Shown: in pieces, positions 41,750-53,099 of the stretch
Position numbering within the stretch: position 1 is the first letter of the stretch
Layout: every line of letters begins with the position of its first letter
Assembly (NCBI GenBank): GCA_036927565.1
Contig: JAYESD010000003.1
Span: 190,103,999-190,167,998, forward strand
Direction: 5' to 3'
Source: Tuctoria greenei
Taxonomy: Eukaryota > Streptophyta > Magnoliopsida > Poales > Poaceae
Length of the DNA stretch: 64,000 nt
Notes under the pieces: model-generated
What the model saw: only the letters and a program-made list of their open reading frames with translations
Told to the model about the DNA's origin: nothing
Database searches by the model: none
Made by a program: the position numbers and the translations under genes

Positions 41750-42682
41750 AGGATTTCGCCATGGACACCTCTACCTATTGGACTTCTGCAACAAGAATGC
41801 TAGCTTGACCACTTGTCTCTTCACTAAGACAAGTTTGGGTTGGCTATGGCACCGACGCATAGCGCAAATTGGATGAGCAAGCTTAAGAAGTCATTCAAGC
41901 TTGGGATGGTGACCGGCGTGAAGGATGTCACATTTGAGAAGAACAAGCTTTGTAGCGCTTGTCAAGCCGGGAAGCAAGTTGCTTCTCACCACCCAATGAA
42001 GACAATGGTGTCAACCTCCAAGCCACTTGAACTACTTCACATGGACCTCTTCGGACCGTACACATATCAAAGTCTTGGCGGTAACCTCTATTGTCTTGTT
42101 ATTGTTGATGACTACTCTCGCTATGCTTGGACTTTGTTTCTAGGTGACAAGAGTGAAACTCTGGAAGTGTTCAAGACCTTCGCTAACCGCGCTCAAAGGG
42201 AATTTCAACTTCCCATCATCAAGGTCCGGAGTGACAACGGCACCAAATTCAAGAACTACAACATTGGGGAGTCGTGTGACCGTGAAGGAGTAAAACATGA
42301 GTTTTTGGCCACATACACTCCTCAACAAAATGGTGTCGTTGAAAGGAAGAACACGACTCTCATCACTCTTGCACGAGCAATGCTTGATGACTATGGAACG
42401 TCGGAGAAGTTCTGGGCCGAATCAATCAACACGGCGTGCCATGCTGCAAATAGGGTCTATCTACATCGACTACTTCAAAAGACCCCGTATGAGCTTCTCA
42501 TTGGGAGAAAGCCCAACATCTCCTACTTTCGAGTCTTTGTGTGCAAGTGCTACATCTACCGCAAGAAAAGGCTCGGTAAGTTTGAAAGAAGATGTGATGT
42601 TGGTATATTTCTTGGTTATGCATCAAACTCAAAAGCATATCGAGTATTCAACCAAACCTCCGGTTTAGTTGAGGAAAGTTGA
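41750..42682 (+). pseudogene. Sirevirus integrase
   Basis: The pre-integrase region with WLWHRR is followed by a one-base frame change near 41870. From 41840 an open frame of 280 codons carries CSACQAGK (end of the zinc domain) and the rve core with all three acidic residues: LHMDLFGP, VRSDNGTKF and TPQQNGVVERKN. The GIFLGYA motif ends the C-terminal part. The frame stops at a TGA at 42680-42682 before the RT region, which normally follows without a break. Confidence 0.88.
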
Positions 42683-44677
42683 GATGTTGAGTTTGATGAG
42701 ACTAATGGCTCCCAAGAGGAGAGTTTTGGTCATGATGAAATAGATGATGAGCCTCTACGAGAAGCCATGAAGAACATGACCATTGGAGACGTCAAGCCTA
42801 AAGTTGAGGAGAGCCATGATCAAGGGGGAGCTTCAAGTTCCAACATCAACTCCTCCATGGCGCCTCAAGTTGACGAAGAAGAGAAGGATGATCCATTGCC
42901 GACTCAAGACTCACAAGCCCAACAACATCAAGAAGAAGAAGAAGTCCATGATCAAGTCCAACCACAAGAGGAGCAACACGCATCACCATCGCCAAGTCCT
43001 TCACAACCACTTATGAGGCATGGACGCATCTCCAAGGCGCATCCGATGGACCAAATCATTGGAAGTCCGTCTAGGGGAGTAAGTACACGTTCTCGCCATT
43101 TCGCTTCATTTTGTGAGCACTACTGGTTTGTTTCATGTGTAGAACCCACTCACATTGAGGAAGCACTCCAAGACCCAAATTGGGTGATGGCCATGCAAGA
43201 AGAACTCAGCAACTTCATCCGCGATGAAGTTTGGGTGTTGGAGGAGCGACCCAAGGACAAGAACGTCATCGGAACAAAGTGGGTGTACCGCAACAAACAA
43301 GACGAGAACGGCGTTGTGGTCCGCAACAAGGCAAGACTTGTGGCCAAAGGGTTCTCGCAAGTTGAAGGACTAGACTTCGGGGAGACATTTGCTCCGGTCG
43401 CCCGGCTAGAAGCCATCCGTATACTTCTTGCCTTTGCATCACATCATAATATTAGACTTTATCAAATGGATGTGAAAAGTTCCTTTCTTAATGGTTACAT
43501 TAACGAGCTTGTTTATGTTGAACAACCTCCCTGGTTTGAGGATCCGAAGAATCCTAATCATGTGTATAGGTTGCACAAGGCGCTCTACGGGCTCAAGCAA
43601 GCACCTAGGGCGTGGTATGAACGACTACGGGATTTCCTTATCATGCAAGGATTCAAGATCGGGAGGGTGGACACTACACTCTTCACCAAAGACATCAACG
43701 GAGATTTGTTTATTTGTCAAATTTATGTTGATGATATTATTTTTGGTTCAACTAACGAAGCTCTTAGCCATGAGTTTGGCAAAATGATGTCTAGGGAATT
43801 CGAGATGTCAATGATTGGAGAGCTCAACTTCTTCCTTGGATTCCAAATCAAGCAACTTCAAGAGGGTACCTTCGTCTATCAAGAGAAGTACACCAAGGAC
43901 CTCTTGAAGAAATTTGAGATGGGAGATTGTAGCTCAAGAAGCACTCCAATGGCAACAAATTGTCATCTCGACGCGGATAAGGACGGTAAACCTATTGATC
44001 AATCAAACTACCGTTCTATGATTGGTTCATTGCTTCATCTTACCGCATCTAGGCCCGATATCATGTTTAGTGTATGCTTATGTGCTCGCTTTCAAGCGGC
44101 ACCTAAAGAATCGCATCGGAAGGCGGTCTTTAGGATACTTAGGTATCTTAAGCATACCCCTAGTGTGGGCTTGTGGTACCCTAAAGGTGCAAAATTCCAC
44201 CTCTTGGGATACTCGGATTCGGACTTTGCCGGATGCCGCGTGGATCGCAAGAGTACCTCCGGTGGGTGCCACTTGCTTGGGCGTTCCCTAGTTTCTTGGT
44301 CTAGCAAGAAGCAAAATTTCATCGCCTTGTCCACGGCCGAAGCGGAATATATTGCGGCCGGTGCATGTTGTGCCCAAATTCTTTATATGAAGCAAACTCT
44401 TTTGGACTTTGGTATTAAACTTGGTTGTGTGCCTCTCCTTTGTGACAATGAAAGTGCGGTTAAGATATCTAAAAACCCCGTTCAACACTCCCGCACTAAG
44501 TACATTGATATTTGCCATCATTTCTTGAGGGACCATGAAGCTAAGGGAGACATCTCATTGCAAGGTGTTAGGTCCAAAGAACAATTGGCGGATATCTTCA
44601 CTAAACCACTTGATGAGAAAACTTTTTCTAGGCTAAGAAGTGAATTAAATGTGCTAGATGCATCAAACGTCATGTAA
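42683..44677 (+). CDS. Sirevirus reverse transcriptase-RNase H, open but separated from integrase
   Basis: An open frame of 636 codons from the first ATG at 42767 (the frame itself reopens right after the TGA at 42682). An acidic Gln-rich linker (about 1-90) precedes the copia RVT_2 domain (about 160-400): WVYRNKQDENG, ARLVAKGF, FAPVARLEAIR, HKALYGLKQAPRAW and the catalytic YVDDII. RNase H occupies about 480-620 (GYSDSDFAGCRVDRKSTSG, LSTAEAEYIAA, ADIFTKPL). It normally forms the end of the polyprotein. Alone it has no known start signal, so activity from this copy is doubtful although the domains are whole. Confidence 0.88.
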   Translation, partial: DVEFDETNGSQEESFGHDEIDDEPLREAMKNMTIGDVKPKVEESHDQGGASSSNINSSMAPQVDEEEKDDPLPTQDSQAQQHQEEEEVHDQVQPQEEQHASPSPSPSQPLMRHGRISKAHPMDQIIGSPSRGVSTRSRHFASFCEHYWFVSCVEPTHIEEALQDPNWVMAMQEELSNFIRDEVWVLEERPKDKNVIGTKWVYRNKQDENGVVVRNKARLVAKGFSQVEGLDFGETFAPVARLEAIRILLAFASHHNIRLYQMDVKSSFLNGYINELVYVEQPPWFEDPKNPNHVYRLHKALYGLKQAPRAWYERLRDFLIMQGFKIGRVDTTLFTKDINGDLFICQIYVDDIIFGSTNEALSHEFGKMMSREFEMSMIGELNFFLGFQIKQLQEGTFVYQEKYTKDLLKKFEMGDCSSRSTPMATNCHLDADKDGKPIDQSNYRSMIGSLLHLTASRPDIMFSVCLCARFQAAPKESHRKAVFRILRYLKHTPSVGLWYPKGAKFHLLGYSDSDFAGCRVDRKSTSGGCHLLGRSLVSWSSKKQNFIALSTAEAEYIAAGACCAQILYMKQTLLDFGIKLGCVPLLCDNESAVKISKNPVQHSRTKYIDICHHFLRDHEAKGDISLQGVRSKEQLADIFTKPLDEKTFSRLRSELNVLDASNVM

Positions 44678-45599
44678 GTTGCCATGATCATGTAAGAATG
44701 CATATCATATAGGTCTTGTCTAACTTTCTAAGGATAGGGGTGAGCAAGGGTTAGCTTGGGATGAAGGTTCTTTTGGGTTTCCCCAAGGATTGGAGAGTGG
44801 CTCTCCCTAAAGAAGCCTTTGGAAGGTTCAAATTTGGCAAGATAGATTTACTTTATGTCTTGCATGATGCTTGCCATATAGACTTGCACTCATATTTAAT
44901 TTCTTGCATTGTAAAATGTTTGGCATTGCATACGGTAGATTGTCACAAAGGGGAACCCACCTCATGAGAAAGAGACTTGTTTGAAATGCAATATCTCAAC
45001 TCATATGTGGTGGAAGAAACAAAATGTTAGGTGCGTTAATACCTAGAGGAACATGCTTTAAAGAGATAGAAGTCTTCATACTCTAGCTCACAAAGCATGG
45101 GCCTTACATTTTATTTGGATAATTTTCCTCCCATTTTTCTCGGTGTTCTATTTGCTTTAGGGCTTAGCCAAGTTATTGGCATATTAGCTTTTTGAGGGGT
45201 GAGGGGTTGCTGAAAAAGTCCTAAGACATGTGTTTCTTATTGTTTGTTTGTTTGGTCAAAGGACATATATGGGATGTTGCTGTTTTGTAGTCATCGGATT
45301 ATCCGATGCTTAGGCCAGACCATCATCGAATCAGTTGGTGTTCAAAAGCCAAGGGCCAGTTCAGTCAGTATCTCAAATCATCCGACGCATTCATTTGGAA
45401 AAACATCGGTCGATACGGTGTTCACATTTCTGGAACTGTGATGAATTCCACCGATGATATTCTCTTCCACGTCGGACCATCCGGTGTCAACAGTACCTTT
45501 TTGAATACCCTTACTATGCCATTCGACCGATGCTTCTATCTTTTCTACATCGGTCCATCCGGTGTTAATGTTTCGGCTAGGGTTTGGGACCCACTATTT
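44678..45599 (+). other. Sirevirus spacer between pol and accessory ORF
   Basis: Non-coding. Between 45290 and 45570 the LTR-type motifs recur (catcggattatccgatg, acatcggtcgatac, ccgatgatattctc, acatcggtccatccgg). Such a non-LTR copy of the motif set just before the accessory gene could act as its promoter, which is inference. Confidence 0.6.
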
Positions 45600-46024
45600 A
45601 GGCGGCCTTTCATCTCCTCCATTCTCTCTCCCCGACCCGACGTGCGCCGACTTCACCTCCGCCGCCGATCTCCCTCGCCTTGTGCCACTGCCAACTGCCG
45701 CCGCCGTCGCTGCCCTCCGGCCGCCGCCGCCCTCCGGCCGCCGCTGCACCACACCGCCACCGTCCGCAGCAGCCGCCGTCGCCACCCGCTCCCATCAGCC
45801 GCGCCGTCGCCGCCATCTGCAGAACCACCGCCACCCAAGCGCCGCCGCCGCCTCTCTCCACCACCACAGCCGCCCCATGCACACATCGCCCTCTCCACCA
45901 TCAACATGTGCCACCCTCTACGGTCGCTGTCCCCTCATCGCCGTTAGGGTTTCCCAGCCGCGTCAACCTTCGTGTCGCCGTTTCGTGCATCATCGACTTC
46001 GTTCACGCGCATTGCCTCATTGCA

Positions 46025-48171
46025 ATGGCTCGCGACAAGAAGAACAAGGGCAAGGCCATTGCGGAGCCGGCCGCAAAGAAGCAGAAGCTCTCGAAGGAAG
46101 AGAAGAAGGCGTTGATGGCCGCTCACGCCACCGAGGAGTGAGAGCGTGGCCGAGGAGGATCACTGATGATCCGCGAGGCTCGTCCGAGGCAGCCTCCCGT
46201 GATCGATGAGTCTGAGGCCGAAGAAGAGCCGGAAGAGCCACTCGTCCACCGGCGCTCAGCCCGGACCCGTGGGGGGCATCCCGCGGCAGCACCATGTCCG
46301 AGACCGACAGTTGCTGGTCGTCGTGAGGACAGGGAGGCCCAGAGAGCCATCTACAAGATGGACACCACTGTCCGTGTCGGTGAAGGTATCCGGTTGACTG
46401 ATTACCGGAAGATGAAGGCCAAGCAGCTCCGAAGGCTCAGATGGAGTGTGTTGCTTGAGGAGTGGTACCCGCAGCCCAGAGAGGCTCTGGTGGACAGTCG
46501 TTTCGGGACTGTGACACAGGCGTCACTCTACGAGACCTATAGACGTCGAGGCCACAAGTTATTCCAGCATAACTTTCTGGATTGGGATCAGCTTGCCCTG
46601 GCAGCAGAGACGGAGATTCGCCCCTTCTTTGAGAGGTACAGATGGCTGGTCCAGCTGGTGTCCTATGAGAAGAGTGCATATGTGGAGGATTGGGTCCGTG
46701 TGTTCTATGCTACCCTCTACGTCTCTGAGGGCCGCAGGTCGATTGACTTCATGTTCATGGGATAGCACTATCACCTGACGAGACAGACGCTTGCACAGTT
46801 GCTGGGAGTGGACCTGCATGACCCTTGCGTGCATGAGAGGGTATATGGTCAGGCAGACCCACCGAGGAGGCCGCTCACTGGAGGAGTGGCACCACCCCTG
46901 GAGGAGATACGCTCTTTGTTCGGACCGACTTTCTCTCCAGACCAGCCGAGGGTACCAGCATGTTGACTCCAGCTGTGTGCACAGTGCACCTTGCCTTGCG
47001 CCGCACACTCTTGCTGAGGTCCGGTTACCTAGAGGGGTTCACTAGCCTGCAGCAGACCCTCCTGTTCTACATCATGAACGGGATGGAGTTTGATATTGTG
47101 GACGTCCTCATATGCGAGATGGAGGATCTGATCACCGACGGAGTGGGCATGATGAGGTAGCTTGTATATGGACACTGGATCAGCTACTTGCTCTCTATGA
47201 TGGTTCCTGAGGAGTCCGCTGTGCGTGACCATCTCACTAATGAGAGTGTCACACGGTTCAGTCACTACCGTGCTCCAACTCCTGGAGACCGCCGCCTTGG
47301 CCGTCCAGTTGAGCGTCAGGTTCATGCCCGACTATCTGAGGAGGACTGGTCGGATCTGGAGAAGGAGGATGAGAGGCTAGCTGAGGCAGAGGCACAGGGC
47401 GAGGACCTGCAGCACATATGGTCCGAGAGCGACACGGATGACAGTGTCGAGGAGTACTTCCCACCTCCTCCCTCACCCAGACAGCACGACACGGAGGTTG
47501 GAGGCTCTACAGTGCCACCCCCTACTCCACCTCCCGTCACAGAGGCACAGGTGTCTCAGCCGTCTGATCTCACTTCATTGCTCCAGCAGATGGTTGAGCA
47601 GCAGCGCCTGGACCGGCTTGCAGCTGAGCAGGCCTGAGCAGAGCAGGCCGCATGACTTCTGGAGCTCCAGCAGCAGCAGCAGGAGATGCAGCGCCAGATC
47701 GCCCGTGAGAGGCAAGAGGACACTGACTGACTGACTGGGCTCATCGACCAGATGCACCAGCGCTCCCTCAACCAGCAGCAGCAGACGCAGCAGGCGATGA
47801 TGGGCATCCTAGGGTTGATCACCAACCTCTACACCCAGACCGGGATTGCCCTTCTGTCGCAGCTGCCAGGAGTTGCTCCACCTCCACCAGTCCTGGCTCC
47901 AGCTGCAGCTCCGGTGCCAACTACGCCGATCCCTTCTTTCAGCATGTCTCCACTGCTAGCTCCCGGCGCACCAATCCACTCTCCCCTGCTGGCGACGACT
48001 CTGTTCCAGCAGACGCCGGCATCCGTCGTCAGTGCCCCTGTTCCAGCAGCTCCTACTCAGCAGGCACCGACGACGGCTCCGACAGCTCCTTCCACCTCTA
48101 CTCCAGGCAGCAGCTCCGACGACAGCAACAGTGACCAGTTCATCATCGCGCCTAGTACTCAGGGTCCTTAG
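46025..48171 (+). pseudogene. Sirevirus accessory ORF (env-like position), broken
   Basis: A GC-rich gene remnant. It starts MARDKKNKGKAIAEP (46025) with a lysine-rich N-terminus, stops at 46139-46141, and continues at 46166-46765 with an acidic and Arg-rich part and a folded-looking middle (FEQ-poor, with YEKSAYVEDWVRVFYATLYV). Another stop follows, then pieces to 47160, a 149-codon stretch 47188-47637 rich in Asp/Glu and Pro, and a Pro/Gln/Ser-rich end at 47752-48171. Its place between RT and the 3' polypurine tract is that of the Sirevirus env-like gene, but I see no clear signal peptide or fusion region, so envelope function is unproven. Confidence 0.65.
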
Positions 48172-48203
48172 GCACTCGGATCCCTTTTTGGTGTCTTTAT
48201 GCC

Positions 48204-48521
48204 AAAGCGGGAGAAGAGTTAGAGGAGTCAGAGGGAGGGTTGCTTAGTCTCAGGGGGAGTCTGTTTCTCTATCTTTTGTAATTCGACACTTTTGCTACTC
48301 TTTTGGTGTTTATTGAGTACTCTTATGTTATTAATCGATTGAGCTTATTTGGTGCCTATCTTATGATCACTTATTCACTTGAGTTATTCTTTGATTGAGC
48401 GTTCAATTTTAAGTGTAATAATCTTGTATTCATTGCATATCCTCTTAAGTTTCGTACTATCAAATTCATTACTATTGTGCTTAAATTGTTGTGTTGTCAT
48501 CACTCACCAAAAAGGGGGAGA
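48204..48521 (+). other. Polypurine tracts before the Sirevirus 3' LTR
   Basis: The active tract aaaaagggggaga is at 48509-48521, next to the LTR. A weaker upstream copy, aaagcgggaga, is at 48204 after ttggtgtctttatgcc, the same arrangement as in the Sirevirus fragment at 12142/12498. Confidence 0.75.
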
Positions 48522-48522
48522 T

Positions 48523-49917
48523 TGAAAGCATCTAGGCCCCCATGAGGTACGGTTTCGGTGATTAATGACAACCACTGGATTTTACTAATGAATTTGTGAA
48601 TGCAAGGTCCCCATAATCACTCAATCAAATGAAATCTATATGTCATTGGAGACCCATATACAATCACTTTATGAGATCAAATCAATGATATGAAGATAAG
48701 AAGTGAAAGCTCTTATGTCAAAGTCATTCAACCACAATTGATGACACTTAATGCTTGACAACCATCAGAAGCACATTTCCAACAAAAGTCTAAGAGGTCA
48801 ATCGAGCAAGACACAAAAGAATCACTTAGAAACAACTCAAATCAAACAAAATCAACTCACCGGATCAACCGATGATTTCTGAGAACAACACATCAGTCGA
48901 GTTGGTTCAGCAGAAGAAGAAGACCTCAGAACAAAGCACTCACTGGATCATCCGATGTTAAGGGCTCAGCTACATCGGTTCATCAGTACAGTTTGCAATA
49001 TCCTTGGACTAAGTGTAGCACCGGATCATCCGATGTACAGAAGTATACACATCGGTCAATCACTCCAGTAAGCACCAAGTTTGAACCAATTCTGGAGGAA
49101 GAGCCACCGGATCATCCGATGAGAAGACAAGTGCAACATCGGTCTAACAACGGTCATATCTGACACACTGACGTCAGCTAAAGTAAACTTGACTGAGGGG
49201 AGACATTGGATCATCCGATGTTCACAGAAAAGTTCTGTCAGCCTACTTTTCCAACGGCTATTTCGGGGAGGCTGGCTATAAATACCCCCTAAACCGGTCA
49301 TTTCGACAATTCTTGATCACCAGACATTCTCAACACATCGACAAGCGTTCAAGACCAAGAGCCATCACTTCTACATCATTTCAACCACCTACACACCAAG
49401 AGATAGGCTAGAACTAGCTAGAGAGAGAGTTTGTGTGCCTCCATTCTGGGTGAGTGGAATCTCTAGGATAGTGAGAGCCTCAAGGGAGTGCCCCTTGGTG
49501 TTTGTAACTGTGAGAGACTTCCGGAGCTTGCCAAGGCGTTTGTGGAAGCCCGGAGGATCGAAGTTGTACAAGGCTTGAGCTCCACCTTGCCGAGGTTGGC
49601 AAACGGAGAGGAATAGTGAAGATCCCTTGTCTCGGTGACTTGGGTGTGGCTAAACCCTTTGGTGGGTGCCACAACGTGGATGTAGGAAGATCTTGACGAT
49701 CTTGCCGAACCACGGGATAAATCCTCGTGTCTCCCCGAGAGTTTGCATTCCCTTCCTCTCCCTTACATTTATGCATTTTACATTCCGCAAAGTTTCTAGT
49801 TACTTCAATGCATAGATTGGTTGCGTAGGGAATTGGGCTTTAGGAATTAAGTTTTATTGCTTAGATTTTTGAAAAGAAGCCCAATTCACCCCCCCTCTTG
49901 GGCATTCGATCCTTACA
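48523..49917 (+). repeat. 3' LTR of the Sirevirus (1395 bp)
   Basis: Same ends as the 5' LTR. Main length differences from it: loss of about 21 bp near 49195 and a shorter C-run near 49890. Most base changes are transitions, as expected for methylated DNA. TATA box tataaatac near 49277. Confidence 0.93.
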
Positions 49918-51807
49918 ACTACTTCAAGCTATTGCTCAACTGGTTGCTCTTTACTTACAATAGCTTGCTCTGGTACTGCTTGAAGCTGTTGTTCAACTGG
50001 TTGCTCTTGTTATCTTTACTAGCAAGGTTACTATCATTCTTGCAGAGACATAGTGGGAGTCGATCTTCCTGGACTGGGAGTAGATCTTCCTGGACTTTCG
50101 CCTTGGAAGACAGGGTTGCAATATTTTGAGATGCGATGGGGCTTGAAAGCGGCTCATCGTCCAACACGATATCACGTCGGTGCAAAAAGATTAATTGGTC
50201 GACAGCCTGCCCAGAGTCATGGTCCCCTCATCTGTGATGTGGTCTATTTCATAATCTTCATAATCATTATCAATGATCTGAAGAACTTGCACCACAACGT
50301 AATACAACTGAAGTGAATTGCCATTAAAGTCACGATCAGGCTTTGCCATAGCAGTGGCAACCTGTTTGGTTTTGTTCCCTGCTCTGCCGATCAGGACAAG
50401 AAGACGACACGATCTGTCCTTAACAATATCATCGACAGCAAACTTATGGGTCTACCCTGAGCCTGGCACAAAACCTACACTGCTAGGGTAGGCGGTTGGA
50501 GATACCAAATGCTCCTTTGGCACGGGAACCATCGCTGTACTCGGTGCCACTAATTGTCCCGATTGTCTAAGTTGTTTCATTATTTCTTGCACATTTTCCT
50601 TGACCTTTTGAGAAATCGTTTCATCAAGTGTTTTCTTGAACTTCTCAAGTCTTATATATGTCTCTTTATCTTTCGGGAAACCATCTAGCCAGGACATCTT
50701 AGAAGAGATTGCTCGAACCCGTCCACTGTGTTCAGGGTTTCCTAGGATAGCGGTAAGTTGGTCATTCTCTCTCTTTGTCTTGAAGAGACCTTTCTGTTGC
50801 TTTTAAATTACTTCTTTTATTTTTTGCTCTACTTCATTCACATAGTCGAGCTTTTCAAGTTTGCCCCCGCTGATCAAACCTGACCGAGCGAAGACCTGCC
50901 GCTGAGTTCTCCCATCGCAACCTTCTAACGAGTGAAGATTGCCTTTACTGGTAACTTCCTCTAATATCTTATTCCATTTCTGGACTTTGGTGGCATAACC
51001 AGCAGACCATAAGAGATGATGGTATTTGTTCTTTTTGGCAAGCTCTGGCCTAATTGCACTTAGGGCTTTCACATCAGGTGTTGTCTTTTGACGAACAAAT
51101 TCTTGCCACTGAGCTTGTGTGATTTTTCCCATCTTCCTCGGGCTAGAGATCTTATCGGACTTAACATTAGCATTCATTTCACTCTTGCAGCCACGCAACT
51201 TCTTGCCACAAGAGACCAATGTTGTTTCTTTGCAGCTTCTTTTGTGCCTTTTGGGAACTTGAATTGTTTATTCTTGTTCTCCTCAGGTAATTTTCTCCAA
51301 TTCTCGGTTGTGATTAGCACAAGCTCTCTAACAAGAAAACTGCATGCATTTCAGTACTTTGTAACTAAATCCAGTGGTTCTTGAGGAAGCCCACATGGAC
51401 CGACCCTTGTTATGTACATGATGCGGTTCAATGGACCCTTATTGAGACCTTGTTGCCCTCGTTTTTTCTTGAGTGAACCTGAGGATTCATCCATTGAAGA
51501 ACCTTTTGCGGTTTTAGGAGCCGAAGTCACCTCGTTGTCTTCGCGATTAATCTAGGTAGAAAATAATTAGAAGAACTCGTATACATCACAACCAACATTA
51601 ACTTGAACTGCTGAAGTTAAGATTCGTGATCCATACCTCATCGGCAGGATCATGTTCTGGGTCGAGATCCTCTGAAGTCTTTTTCATTTTTATATTCGGA
51701 AAAGGATCCGATGGACTGTGAAAGGAGCCTGAACTGCTGGAGTCACTAAACTTCATATTGCCTTCTTTATTATTACTACCATCAACAGTTTTCTTAGGGC
51801 TTTCCAT
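49918..51807 (-). pseudogene. Transposase_24/Ulp1 gene of CACTA-2, 5' part
   Basis: N-terminal half of the gene split by the Sirevirus. Exon 1 starts with MESPKKTVDGSNNKEGN (ATG at 51807) and has the same GTATGG donor as CACTA-1 near 51637. Exon 2 is recognisable at 50803-51219 (ITQAQWQEFVRQK, LAKKNKYHHLL) and 50452-50697 (MSWLDGFPKDKETY). Stops and frameshifts separate the pieces, for example the TAA in a lysine-rich stretch near 50803 and a deletion near 51230-51270. It is clearly homologous to the intact copy but dead. Confidence 0.88.
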
Positions 51808-53088
51808 GATAGAACTAATAAGACAAAAAATATGTCTCACTTCAATGAAAGCTACAAAAATAAATGCTCTCAAAATCCTGAATTTCTCTAAAAGGTGGAA
51901 GACATCTGGTCTAAGCCAACCAGAGATAGAGAGTCTTTGAGTAGATTCATGTTCAGATTAAGAAAAATTAAAAAGTTCATAAACGGTTGGGGTTAAAATC
52001 AACTAGGTCATGATTTTTATGAAGGGAAGCTGGATATCAAAAGGTTGAAATATATACAGACCAATATGCCTCCTAAACTGTATTTTTAAATGGTTTACAA
52101 AGATATTAACACCGAGACTGGAGAAAGTGGCAGATAAAATAATTCACAAGGTTCAATCTGTAGATACCCAACAGAAATATAATGAATGGCATATTAACTC
52201 TACATGAAGTGTTGCATGAAAGAAAAAGATGGAAACATTCTAGGGTTTGATAAGGCATTTTAGGGTTTAAGGCGACAGACCAAGTTCCATTATAGGGTTT
52301 GAGGTGACTTACCAAGGCATTAGCTAGGCATGTGTATTGCTTGTATGAAAAGTCGACAAGAACAATTATATCAACAATTAAACAATAACAATGAACAATT
52401 CACAATTTGCATTGATTAAATCAACAATTAAACAATAACAGTTACAATCCACTATTTATGCTCAATGTTATGTACAACAATACACAATGCACTATTCAAT
52501 CAACAATTTAGCAACATTGCATAGCATAATCGGGTCGCCGAGAGGAGGGAAATATTGGTGGGGGAGGAGAATGGGCGTCGACGTGTTGGTGGTCACCACG
52601 GCTGACGGTGGGGAGGGAGGGGGCGCTTAGGATGCAGGGTGGGAGAGGGGCTTGGTGGGGGGGAGGTTGAGGGGCGGGGGTGCTTGATTGGAGGCTTGCG
52701 TGGAGGGGAGCTCGGCTTACATCCATGGAGGGGGCTCGGTGAGGTCGGTTAAGAGGGGGGGCCTGAGTGAGGAGGGGGGGATCGAGTGAGGTCGGGTGGA
52801 GGTCGTTGTGGAGGAGGGTGAGAGGAAGATGAGCTTACTTGGCGTGGAGGAGGGAGAGAGGGCGATGGTGAGTGTGGTCACGGCGGCGGGCGGGGGCAAA
52901 GCTTGGCGTACTTGGACAGAAGGGAAGGAAGCGGCAACGGCAAAGCTCGGCGGCGAGATGGAAGCTCGGCGACGACGGCGAAGCTCGGCGGCGAGGGCGG
53001 CGAAGACTTGGCGGCAAACGAAATTTTGGCAGCCTGACGGCGTCTAAGTGATTTCACCCGGGTTAGGTTTTTCCAACGAAGTCGAGCG
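51808..53088 (-). other. Leader region of the CACTA-2 transposase_24 pseudogene, no other gene
   Basis: AT-rich text to about 52500, then a G-rich stretch (52540-53030) with gaggggcttggtggggggg-like runs and cgaagctcggcggcga repeats like those at 21880-21965. The reading frames on both strands here are low-complexity shadows. Confidence 0.5.
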
Positions 53089-53098
53089 CTATATATAG
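53089..53098 (-). promoter_or_regulatory. TATA box of the CACTA-2 minus-strand gene
   Basis: ctatatatag beside ccgggttaggtttttccaac, matching the promoter at 22072 in CACTA-1. Confidence 0.6.
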
Positions 53099-53099
53099 A

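Larger units (their letters stand above)
37956..49917 (+). mobile_element. Complete Sirevirus (Ty1/copia) inserted in CACTA-2
   Basis: LTRs at 37956-39365 and 48523-49917, an initiator-Met primer site, gag, protease, integrase, RT-RNase H, a long spacer, an accessory ORF region and a polypurine tract before the 3' LTR, in the copia order (integrase before RT). Perfect 5-bp target duplication ACTAC. Comparing the LTRs by eye I count roughly 30-36 substitutions in about 1390 bp plus two length differences. At a commonly used grass LTR rate of 1.3e-8 per site per year this is about one million years. Stops and a frameshift break the polyprotein. Confidence 0.94.

Noticed and set aside
45594..45947. 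GC-rich overlapping ORFs before the Sirevirus accessory gene
   Set aside because: Low-complexity Pro/Arg/Ala frames on both strands caused by ccgccg runs. No domain and no consistent start.
46025..48171. Calling the Sirevirus accessory ORF a true envelope gene
   Set aside because: No signal peptide, fusion peptide or clear membrane anchor is visible. Only the genomic position agrees.
52508..53047. ORFs in the G-rich stretch of CACTA-2
   Set aside because: Composition artefacts of gaggggg runs. The matching region of CACTA-1 is untranslated leader.
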